From positions 303,544 to 367,543 of the forward strand of contig JAHQRK010000038.1 of assembly GCA_019828595.1 (NCBI GenBank): a DNA stretch of 64,000 nt, in the 5' to 3' direction. Under the pieces are notes generated by a model. It had not been told where the DNA came from. It was given only the letters and a program-made list of their open reading frames with translations, and ran no database searches. The translations under genes and the position numbers were made by a program. Source of the DNA: Aphanomyces cochlioides. Taxonomy: Eukaryota > Oomycota > Saprolegniomycetes > Saprolegniales > Verrucalvaceae. This document shows, piece after piece, positions 32,229-42,800 of the stretch (the stretch's first letter is position 1; every line of letters starts with the position of its first letter).

Positions 32229-33400
32229 AGACGAGAGGAATTCCCCAAGATGCACGTTGTCCATCAACGTGAACAAGGTACATTTTGAGGAACGCCTCTC
32301 GTATGTGCACAGAAACACCGAGGAAAATCAACAAAAATGGCCCTTCGTGGTGGACTTGAATTGGATTGATACGAATGGCCAAGCAGTCTTCTCTCAGCTC
32401 GTCAGTTCAAGCGTGGCGGGCTGCCGTGCGTCCCTGAGGATCGTGGGAAACCCTCAAGAATAATTTCTTCCTCCACTGGAAGACTTGGTCGAATTGCAGT
32501 GCCTTGTCAGCCAAATTGGTCATGCCAGGTCCATCAATTCGCAATACCATTGGACTTGGCCATCCTAGTTCGTTTGTCTTGCATACGCCACGTCAAGAAA
32601 GCGCCCCCGTCTGGGGCTCACCGTGGTCTCCCCCTTGGGGGCGTTGTTGGACGAAATGTCACGGAGCATATTTCATCTTGATGGACGATACAGATGGGTC
32701 ATTTCGGACAACATTACAAACTCCCCGACTGCGTTGAGTCTGTGGAGAAACAGGCCTCAACCACGACAATCATGCAGAGGTGGAGCTTGTACAAGCATGT
32801 ACATCGAGCTGGCATGGCGAGGACGCAGTGTGGATAGCCAACTATATTATCGCTGCGGGATTTTGAATGCCATGGTGTCGACATACATATGGCACACTTC
32901 TCTACATCCTTATCATTCCGAGGTGAATCTCCCTCGTTCCGAGGTACTCAAAGTGCCAACGAAACTCTGCAAACTGGATCACTATCAACTGAGCGGTCAA
33001 GACGTTCAGGCAGGAGTTAGATCTTGTTGTTCTCCCCAACTTGAAATCCGACGTGAGGCAAAGCTTGTAAAAGTCTTGCGTGATGGTGCCATGCGAGAAC
33101 GTCCACTTTTGATCCTTGTTGCTGGCAGCACAGTCGCTGTTGATGGCGTGGACGCCGTTTTCAGTCGCATATCCCGTCGAGGTTGCTGCGAAGGGTCTTG
33201 ACGTTCGAGTCTACAGCCACCATTCCTTGGCGCGACCAACTTCAGCAATCCACATCTTGTCGTTCACAAGACGCCATTGCCCACGTCTTGGCGACGAAGG
33301 ATAGAGTGTGGATAGACTTGGTTCATGTGGACTCGTCTGGATTGTTTAGATGCTCAGCTTGCGATTGCTCACATGTGGTACTTGGAATGTTGTCGGGACG

Positions 33401-33437
33401 CTGGAAAAGTTTTCATCCTGTCTACCGATGACAAGCT
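33401..33437 (+). repeat. Short diverged repeat shared with 35381-35417
   Basis: Both sites contain G(C)GAAAAAGTTTTCATC-TGTC followed by ACC-A-GACAA, reading EKVFI-STND/GKVFILSTDD on the plus strand. This suggests two fragments of one duplicated gene. Confidence 0.4.
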
Positions 33438-33629
33438 GATGCTGTCGCCATCAAGCAATCGTCGACTCGAGGACGACTTTGAAAATGCAACCGTCGCGAT
33501 GAGGCATGCTTGACTTGCTCGTCCTCAGCCAAGTTATGAGTGAGATTGATCTACAAAGTCTGACATGATTGAGTGATTCATGCGTTTCATTGTGCGCCGT
33601 GACTAGTTAGGATTGCACGCGATTGAATA

Positions 33630-33737
33630 CGTTGCTTGTGCGTCTTGTTGGGGCTTCTTTCTTGCAAGCTGCAGTCTTGTCGTCTTGGAGATCGTCTCGT
33701 ACACTTGTCATCTTTGTCTCCGTTGTTGGAATGCACC
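33630..33737 (+). repeat. Diverged direct repeat, copy 2
   Basis: Partner of 32120-32228, about 1.5 kb downstream in the same orientation. It is followed in both copies by CCAAGATG(C/T)AC after a 15-bp difference. Confidence 0.6.
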
Positions 33738-34342
33738 AAGATGTACCTCAGCGATTAAAAGAAGAGAAAGGTAAATTCGAAAAGGTTAGGCAGATATTCG
33801 ACTGGCATTTCAGCGAGAAAGCCCCATTCCTGTATTACAGGTGTCCCCAGATGATTGCACCAAGATGATGTCCTCACACAGGCATCCTCTGTCGTTGTCC
33901 GATCGTTTTCCTTGCATCGATTCGTGCAAACTTGAAGACTTGTTCCCTGGACAGCAGCTTCAAAAGGGGGAAACTTGCACAGCTCAACATGGACTGGAGT
34001 AGATCGACCCGTGGGTTTCAAGAGTATACAAGGTGAAATTTCGCCAATTTTGACAGGCATCAAGTCATCAGGAGAGACGTCTTTCTTCGAGTTGGTACCA
34101 TTGCAATTTGTCCTCGCATAGATCTCTTTTGTCAACTTTCCATCGGAGACGCCTCAAAAGAGTCGATCGAGCCAAGTGGATGGTCCTCGTTCGGATGGTT
34201 TGTCGTGTTCATATCATTTAAATACACGTGGCCTTGAAATTCAAGATGCCAGAGGATCACCGCCCTCTCCGAGAGTGGAGCGACTTGGAGGAGTCCGCAC
34301 GGGACAGTCTCACTCCATCTGTCGAATTCAAAATGGATGAAA

Positions 34343-35202
34343 TCACATTTTTGCTTGGCCAAGATATTGAGGTGTCGACTTGGCTAAGGCTTCGACGCGA
34401 TCAAAGAATTTCAAGTCCTCAAGGATGATCTTGTCCGTGGAGCAACCTTCATGCACGCTGAATCCATGGGCTTGCAGCTGAAAGCCAAGTGTGAGTGGGT
34501 ACTTGGTATTCGCTTCGGTGAATGTCATGAGGTTGTAGTAAGCTACAAGTGCATCCTTTTGAGCGATCTTTGACGCGTTGTGTGAAAAGTCATACACGTT
34601 GGCATGGACATACGTGTTGACTAGCACGCCCACACCGCGATGGCTCAACTTGGCGATGGCGGTCAAGATCTCCTTGGACGAATTGGCAGTGCGAATCATG
34701 GTCAGTTCCTTGTCAAGGGGTGTCAAACCAAGCTGGTTGATCGTCGTGGTGTCCATGCACGAGTGGTAAAACTCGCCAATCTTGGGTTTCTTGGCTGCAA
34801 TCAGCTCGTTGACAATGCGTTCGGCTTCAGCAGTCACGATACCGCTCATGTAGAGCACTTGACTCTTCGTGGGGGAATCACTACGTCGTTGAGCCACGTA
34901 CCACAGGCATACTTGACGAAATCCGAGCACAGATCGACCGTCCCGTCCATGAGTTTGACCATATCCGCTGGTAATTCAGAAATGAAGCCACCAGCAAGGA
35001 TGGAAACAGCTCCAGCAAACGACGCAAGTGTGGTCTTGTTCATGGCAGCGTCAAATGCAATATGCAGTGCATCGTACACTTGGTCATTGCTGCAATTTCT
35101 GTTCAAGCTGTAGAAAGTCATAGTACTCATTACAAACGCAACAGGCGACAAGTACATTGCACTGTTTCCCTCTTCGTCGTCCTTGCTCCGATTCTTTTGC
35201 AT
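34343..35202 (-). pseudogene. M13 (neprilysin-like) peptidase, N-terminal fragment with frameshift
   Basis: Two overlapping minus frames (34846-35202, ATG at 35202; and 34343-34930) carry one continuous M13 N-terminal domain. The first has DLCSDFVKYACGTWLNDVVIPP, the typical start of the extracellular domain after the membrane anchor. The second continues TKSQVLYMSGIVTAEAERIV and ends KSTPQYLGQAKM at a stop. The break is in a run of five C near 34875-34880, where one base is missing relative to the other frame. Only about the first 275-300 residues are present; the family is usually 650-750 aa, and no HExxH or ExxxD zinc motif is found downstream. It is therefore truncated and frameshifted, most likely a pseudogene. 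A sequencing error could explain the frameshift but not the missing catalytic half. Confidence 0.7.
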
Positions 35203-35820
35203 TTTCGTCCATGGCGAGATCGCCCCGCGAGGAAAAAGTCATCGAAGCAAGCGCCAAGCGAGCTGACCGGAAGGCCAAGTCCGCTTTGGACGGAAGGATC
35301 GTGCTCTGCAGTACAGACGAGATTCTGGTGTGGAGAATGGAGTCATCATGATGTTGTACTGGCACCACTGCAGTATGCTTGCGAAAAAGTTTTCATCATG
35401 TCCACCAACGACAAAGGCGTTCTCTGTGATTAATGATTCGTCCAAGTATTAATATGTAGCAAACTACAAATTGTTCAAACTGTGTATGACAAGATTATGC
35501 AGTGTTTATTCCCGTGCGAGTTGATCTGATGGAGAAGTGTAGCTGATACGTTGCTTGGACGTCGCAAATGGAAGAACGAAATGGCCAGCACAAGGCGTGT
35601 TCTATGTACTGAAGCTGTAGATAGCTAGCTGTCAAGATAGATCCCTTGAGAGTGTCAACGTAGCGCTCACAGTAAAGTTGATCCCAATCGAGGGCTCATC
35701 ACCACCGTGGTGTCCACTTCCTCGACACAGTGCAAGATGCACTCGCTCACAAGAATTCTTGCAGCCAACGACATCATCAGCAGTGGACATGACGAAATAA
35801 ATTGGTACTACATTTGTAGA
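35203..35820. other. Spacer between peptidase fragment and satellite array
   Basis: No supported gene. It contains the second copy of a short gene-like repeat (35381-35417). The junction with the array is sharp: the sequence stops matching the monomer at 35820/35821. Confidence 0.4.
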
Positions 35821-35937
35821 TAGAACTCAAAACCAAAAACGTTGTGTCTGAGAGATAACAAACTGATAGTCCTTATATATCAACAATTCTATACTATGCA
35901 TCAGATATCAGAATATACCTCCGACATTTCAATGAAA

Positions 35938-35959
35938 GTGTCATTTATTTATTTGACAC
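35938..35959. repeat. Inverted repeat in monomer (copy 1)
   Basis: GTGTCA, ten A/T bases, then TGACAC: a perfect six-base stem with a TTTATTTATT loop. It recurs at +1046 in each copy. It could be a protein-binding palindrome or chance. Confidence 0.4.
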
Positions 35960-36070
35960 ACATATCCATTGAAGACATGTCTATTTCTCAAAAATGGGGA
36001 ATATACATATGACAATTGGAAATTGCGAAACAAGGCATCTATGACTGAATAAGTGTATTATCACAAGCAC

Positions 36071-36465
36071 ATGTCATCTTCTGAGAAACACATCGAATAT
36101 GAAGAATGGACTCCATCTATTCACGCATGCATGAAACCACTGGTTAAGCATCGATATAGGCGAGTGGTCTACAATGCGTAAGCCAACAAGTAGACATCAC
36201 TATTCACATAATCGATTAAGATGTCTCGCGAAACAATCAATCGATGACCAATTTTCATGCAAGCATGCACCCATTGCGCATGGAGGATAGAAGTTTCTAT
36301 AACGTTACCTCCGTCTTGGCTCGCTACCACTCTATGGCTGAAGACATGCTTCAAATGGCCAGTCTTCGTCGCCGTCGCTACCGAGAACGCCGTCAAGAGC
36401 GCCTCGACGCCGATCGCTTGGCCTTGAATGGCATGTTCGGTCAAAGTCAGAGCCAAGGGTTCTGA
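36071..36465 (+). CDS. Predicted two-exon small basic protein encoded in each monomer (copy 1)
   Basis: Exon 1 (36071-36177) starts ATG and encodes MSSSEKHIEYEEWTPSIH onward to HRYRRVVYNA. A good donor GTAAGC at 36178 and the acceptor CATGCAAG at 36263 define an 86-nt intron. Exon 2 (36264-36465) continues in phase, giving about 102 aa ending MFGQSQSQGF. A second in-phase acceptor 27 nt downstream (GGATAG) would give 93 aa. Exon 2 is GC-richer than the rest of the monomer and encodes a helix MASLRRRRYRERRQERLDAD, suggesting nucleic-acid binding. An ATG at 36244 also opens a 73-codon intronless version. The same structure recurs at +1046 for copies 2-26. No family is recognised. Expression is unknown; one alternative is the minus-strand frame at 36169-36474. 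Confidence 0.45.
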
Positions 36466-36474
36466 TATATCCAT
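36169..36474 (-). other. Alternative 101-codon minus-strand frame in each monomer (copy 1)
   Basis: An ATG-to-stop frame overlapping the plus-strand gene almost completely, reading MDISEPLALTLTEHAIQGQA onward. It recurs in copies 1-26 with one changed residue in copies 5, 10 and 13 (Val to Ile) and one in copy 21 (Ile to Phe). Plus-strand coding looks better to me because of the splice signals and the Arg-rich helix, but the copies are too similar to test which strand is under selection. Confidence 0.25.
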
Positions 36475-36717
36475 TAGAACTCTAAATCAAAAGCAGCGAC
36501 AGATACGAAAACAATGGTATCGAGAAATGGCGCAACTATGCAGGAGTAATAACAGTTTAAGTGGAGAGCTCAAGTATATTTGACGCAGCTATTACCATGA
36601 GTAAAACGGCATGATTAGCTCAGAGCAGCACATGTACACTAGAAATCATCGCATTCTGGAGGTCGTTGTGCTCAATCAAGGTTCCAACGTAATATCCAGA
36701 TGTCGTGGACATCAATC

Positions 36718-36863
36718 AAACGTGTTCGAAACCCGAAAATAACAGGTCGAAACATGAATAGAACACGTTTAACATGTTTTTGACGTGTTTGAAACAATAA
36801 AACGTTTTTGTTTTCATGTTTTAAACAGTTAAACGTGTTTTTAAACCGTTTTGAACATGTCCG
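36718..36863. repeat. Cluster of short AACRTGTTT-like repeats in monomer (copy 1)
   Basis: Within about 145 bp there are roughly ten variants of AAC(A/G)(T/C)GTTT, for example AACGTGTT, AACACGTT, AACATGTT, GACGTGTT, AAACGTTT, AACGTGTT, AACCGTTT and AACATGT. Many are near-palindromic, often with GAAAC or TAAAC between them. The cluster recurs in copies 1-26; 101 bp of it are missing from copy 27. It could be a set of protein-binding sites or a nested minisatellite. Confidence 0.6.
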
Positions 36864-39800
36864 TAATAGAACTCAAAACCAAAAACGTTGTGTCTGAGAG
36901 ATAACAAACTGATAGTCCTTATATATCAACAATTCTATACTATGCATCAGATATCAGAATATACCTCCGACATTTCAATGAAAGTGTCATTTATTTATTT
37001 GACACACATATCCATTGAAGACATGTCTATTTCTCAAAAATGGGGAATATACATATGACAATTGGAAATTGCGAAACAAGGCATCTATGACTGAATAAGT
37101 GTATTATCACAAGCACATGTCATCTTCTGAGAAACACATCGAATATGAAGAATGGACTCCATCTATTCACGCATGCATGAAACCACTGGTTAAGCATCGA
37201 TATAGGCGAGTGGTCTACAATGCGTAAGCCAACAAGTAGACATCACTATTCACATAATCGATTAAGATGTCTCGCGAAACAATCAATCGATGACCAATTT
37301 TCATGCAAGCATGCACCCATTGCGCATGGAGGATAGAAGTTTCTATAACGTTACCTCCGTCTTGGCTCGCTACCACTCTATGGCTGAAGACATGCTTCAA
37401 ATGGCCAGTCTTCGTCGCCGTCGCTACCGAGAACGCCGTCAAGAGCGCCTCGACGCCGATCGCTTGGCCTTGAATGGCATGTTCGGTCAAAGTCAGAGCC
37501 AAGGGTTCTGATATATCCATTAGAACTCTAAATCAAAAGCAGCGACAGATACGAAAACAATGGTATCGAGAAATGGCGCAACTATGCAGGAGTAATAACA
37601 GTTTAAGTGGAGAGCTCAAGTATATTTGACGCAGCTATTACCATGAGTAAAACGGCATGATTAGCTCAGAGCAGCACATGTACACTAGAAATCATCGCAT
37701 TCTGGAGGTCGTTGTGCTCAATCAAGGTTCCAACGTAATATCCAGATGTCGTGGACATCAATCAAACGTGTTCGAAACCCGAAAATAACAGGTCGAAACA
37801 TGAATAGAACACGTTTAACATGTTTTTGACGTGTTTGAAACAATAAAACGTTTTTGTTTTCATGTTTTAAACAGTTAAACGTGTTTTTAAACCGTTTTGA
37901 ACATGTCCGTAATAGAACTCAAAACCAAAAACGTTGTGTCTGAGAGATAACAAACTGATAGTCCTTATATATCAACAATTCTATACTATGCATCAGATAT
38001 CAGAATATACCTCCGACATTTCAATGAAAGTGTCATTTATTTATTTGACACACATATCCATTGAAGACATGTCTATTTCTCAAAAATGGGGAATATACAT
38101 ATGACAATTGGAAATTGCGAAACAAGGCATCTATGACTGAATAAGTGTATTATCACAAGCACATGTCATCTTCTGAGAAACACATCGAATATGAAGAATG
38201 GACTCCATCTATTCACGCATGCATGAAACCACTGGTTAAGCATCGATATAGGCGAGTGGTCTACAATGCGTAAGCCAACAAGTAGACATCACTATTCACA
38301 TAATCGATTAAGATGTCTCGCGAAACAATCAATCGATGACCAATTTTCATGCAAGCATGCACCCATTGCGCATGGAGGATAGAAGTTTCTATAACGTTAC
38401 CTCCGTCTTGGCTCGCTACCACTCTATGGCTGAAGACATGCTTCAAATGGCCAGTCTTCGTCGCCGTCGCTACCGAGAACGCCGTCAAGAGCGCCTCGAC
38501 GCCGATCGCTTGGCCTTGAATGGCATGTTCGGTCAAAGTCAGAGCCAAGGGTTCTGATATATCCATTAGAACTCTAAATCAAAAGCAGCGACAGATACGA
38601 AAACAATGGTATCGAGAAATGGCGCAACTATGCAGGAGTAATAACAGTTTAAGTGGAGAGCTCAAGTATATTTGACGCAGCTATTACCATGAGTAAAACG
38701 GCATGATTAGCTCAGAGCAGCACATGTACACTAGAAATCATCGCATTCTGGAGGTCGTTGTGCTCAATCAAGGTTCCAACGTAATATCCAGATGTCGTGG
38801 ACATCAATCAAACGTGTTCGAAACCCGAAAATAACAGGTCGAAACATGAATAGAACACGTTTAACATGTTTTTGACGTGTTTGAAACAATAAAACGTTTT
38901 TGTTTTCATGTTTTAAACAGTTAAACGTGTTTTTAAACCGTTTTGAACATGTCCGTAATAGAACTCAAAACCAAAAACGTTGTGTCTGAGAGATAACAAA
39001 CTGATAGTCCTTATATATCAACAATTCTATACTATGCATCAGATATCAGAATATACCTCCGACATTTCAATGAAAGTGTCATTTATTTATTTGACACACA
39101 TATCCATTGAAGACATGTCTATTTCTCAAAAATGGGGAATATACATATGACAATTGGAAATTGCGAAACAAGGCATCTATGACTGAATAAGTGTATTATC
39201 ACAAGCACATGTCATCTTCTGAGAAACACATCGAATATGAAGAATGGACTCCATCTATTCACGCATGCATGAAACCACTGGTTAAGCATCGATATAGGCG
39301 AGTGGTCTACAATGCGTAAGCCAACAAGTAGACATCACTATTCACATAATCGATTAAGATGTCTCGCGAAACAATCAATCGATGACCAATTTTCATGCAA
39401 GCATGCACCCATTGCGCATGGAGGATAGAAGTTTCTATAACGTTACCTCCGTCTTGGCTCGCTACCACTCTATGGCTGAAGACATGCTTCAAATGGCCAG
39501 TCTTCGTCGCCGTCGCTACCGAGAACGCCGTCAAGAGCGCCTCGACGCCGATCGCTTGGCCTTGAATGGCATGTTCGGTCAAAGTCAGAGCCAAGGGTTC
39601 TGATATATCCATTAGAACTCTAAATCAAAAGCAGCGACAGATACGAAAACAATGGTATCGAGAAATGGCGCAACTATGCAGGAGTAATAACAGTTTAAGT
39701 GGAGAGCTCAAGTATATTTGACGCAGCTATTACCATGAGTAAAACGGCATGATTAGCTCAGAGCAGCACATGTACACTAGAAATCATCGCATTCTGGAGG

Positions 39801-42800
39801 TCGTTGTGCTCAATCAAGGTTCCAACGTAATATCCAGATGTCGTGGACATCAATCAAACGTGTTCGAAACCCGAAAATAACAGGTCGAAACATGAATAGA
39901 ACACGTTTAACATGTTTTTGACGTGTTTGAAACAATAAAACGTTTTTGTTTTCATGTTTTAAACAGTTAAACGTGTTTTTAAACCGTTTTGAACATGTCC
40001 GTAATAGAACTCAAAACCAAAAACGTTGTGTCTGAGAGATAACAAACTGATAGTCCTTATATATCAACAATTCTATACTATGCATCAGATATCAGAATAT
40101 ACCTCCGACATTTCAATGAAAGTGTCATTTATTTATTTGACACACATATCCATTGAAGACATGTCTATTTCTCAAAAATGGGGAATATACATATGACAAT
40201 TGGAAATTGCGAAACAAGGCATCTATGACTGAATAAGTGTATTATCACAAGCACATGTCATCTTCTGAGAAACACATCGAATATGAAGAATGGACTCCAT
40301 CTATTCACGCATGCATGAAACCACTGGTTAAGCATCGATATAGGCGAGTGGTCTACAATGCGTAAGCCAACAAGTAGATATCACTATTCACATAATCGAT
40401 TAAGATGTCTCGCGAAACAATCAATCGATGACCAATTTTCATGCAAGCATGCACCCATTGCGCATGGAGGATAGAAGTTTCTATAACGTTACCTCCGTCT
40501 TGGCTCGCTACCACTCTATGGCTGAAGACATGCTTCAAATGGCCAGTCTTCGTCGCCGTCGCTACCGAGAACGCCGTCAAGAGCGCCTCGACGCCGATCG
40601 CTTGGCCTTGAATGGCATGTTCGGTCAAAGTCAGAGCCAAGGGTTCTGATATATCCATTAGAACTCTAAATCAAAAGCAGCGACAGATACGAAAACAATG
40701 GTATCGAGAAATGGCGCAACTATGCAGGAGTAATAACAGTTTAAGTGGAGAGCTCAAGTATATTTGACGCAGCTATTACCATGAGTAAAACGGCATGATT
40801 AGCTCAGAGCAGCACATGTACACTAGAAATCATCGCATTCTGGAGGTCGTTGTGCTCAATCAAGGTTCCAACGTAATATCCAGATGTCGTGGACATCAAT
40901 CAAACGTGTTCGAAACCCGAAAATAACAGGTCGAAACATGAATAGAACACGTTTAACATGTTTTTGACGTGTTTGAAACAATAAAACGTTTTTGTTTTCA
41001 TGTTTTAAACAGTTAAACGTGTTTTTAAACCGTTTTGAACATGTCCGTAATAGAACTCAAAACCAAAAACGTTGTGTCTGAGAGATAACAAACTGATAGT
41101 CCTTATATATCAACAATTCTATACTATGCATCAGATATCAGAATATACCTCCGACATTTCAATGAAAGTGTCATTTATTTATTTGACACACATATCCATT
41201 GAAGACATGTCTATTTCTCAAAAATGGGGAATATACATATGACAATTGGAAATTGCGAAACAAGGCATCTATGACTGAATAAGTGTATTATCACAAGCAC
41301 ATGTCATCTTCTGAGAAACACATCGAATATGAAGAATGGACTCCATCTATTCACGCATGCATGAAACCACTGGTTAAGCATCGATATAGGCGAGTGGTCT
41401 ACAATGCGTAAGCCAACAAGTAGACATCACTATTCACATAATCGATTAAGATGTCTCGCGAAACAATCAATCGATGACCAATTTTCATGCAAGCATGCAC
41501 CCATTGCGCATGGAGGATAGAAGTTTCTATAACGTTACCTCCGTCTTGGCTCGCTACCACTCTATGGCTGAAGACATGCTTCAAATGGCCAGTCTTCGTC
41601 GCCGTCGCTACCGAGAACGCCGTCAAGAGCGCCTCGACGCCGATCGCTTGGCCTTGAATGGCATGTTCGGTCAAAGTCAGAGCCAAGGGTTCTGATATAT
41701 CCATTAGAACTCTAAATCAAAAGCAGCGACAGATACGAAAACAATGGTATCGAGAAATGGCGCAACTATGCAGGAGTAATAACAGTTTAAGTGGAGAGCT
41801 CAAGTATATTTGACGCAGCTATTACCATGAGTAAAACGGCATGATTAGCTCAGAGCAGCACATGTACACTAGAAATCATCGCATTCTGGAGGTCGTTGTG
41901 CTCAATCAAGGTTCCAACGTAATATCCAGATGTCGTGGACATCAATCAAACGTGTTCGAAACCCGAAAATAACAGGTCGAAACATGAATAGAACACGTTT
42001 AACATGTTTTTGACGTGTTTGAAACAATAAAACGTTTTTGTTTTCATGTTTTAAACAGTTAAACGTGTTTTTAAACCGTTTTGAACATGTCCGTAATAGA
42101 ACTCAAAACCAAAAACGTTGTGTCTGAGAGATAACAAACTGATAGTCCTTATATATCAACAATTCTATACTATGCATCAGATATCAGAATATACCTCCGA
42201 CATTTCAATGAAAGTGTCATTTATTTATTTGACACACATATCCATTGAAGACATGTCTATTTCTCAAAAATGGGGAATATACATATGACAATTGGAAATT
42301 GCGAAACAAGGCATCTATGACTGAATAAGTGTATTATCACAAGCACATGTCATCTTCTGAGAAACACATCGAATATGAAGAATGGACTCCATCTATTCAC
42401 GCATGCATGAAACCACTGGTTAAGCATCGATATAGGCGAGTGGTCTACAATGCGTAAGCCAACAAGTAGACATCACTATTCACATAATCGATTAAGATGT
42501 CTCGCGAAACAATCAATCGATGACCAATTTTCATGCAAGCATGCACCCATTGCGCATGGAGGATAGAAGTTTCTATAACGTTACCTCCGTCTTGGCTCGC
42601 TACCACTCTATGGCTGAAGACATGCTTCAAATGGCCAGTCTTCGTCGCCGTCGCTACCGAGAACGCCGTCAAGAGCGCCTCGACGCCGATCGCTTGGCCT
42701 TGAATGGCATGTTCGGTCAAAGTCAGAGCCAAGGGTTCTGATATATCCATTAGAACTCTAAATCAAAAGCAGCGACAGATACGAAAACAATGGTATCGAG

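Larger units (their letters stand above)
31194..34342. other. Degenerate region, no intact gene
   Basis: Short coding-like frames occur on both strands, none complete. Minus 31594-31917 reads GAELELQVYDIGGQLSKIM. Minus 33755-34135 reads SPDDLMPVKIGEISPCILL and begins with ATG. Plus 33325-33513 reads AQLAIAHMWYLECCRDAGKV and has a diverged echo at 35381-35417. Two diverged direct repeats (32120-32228 and 33630-33737) lie inside. The pattern is that of duplicated and decayed gene pieces between the giant gene and the satellite array. No family is recognised. Confidence 0.4.

Noticed and set aside
36616..36689. Possible tRNA-like or SINE-like region in the monomer (TAGCTCAGAGC A-box-like, GGTTCCAAC B-box-like)
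   Set aside because: The two short matches are about 60 bp apart but no cloverleaf stems or anticodon arm could be paired, so chance similarity is more likely.
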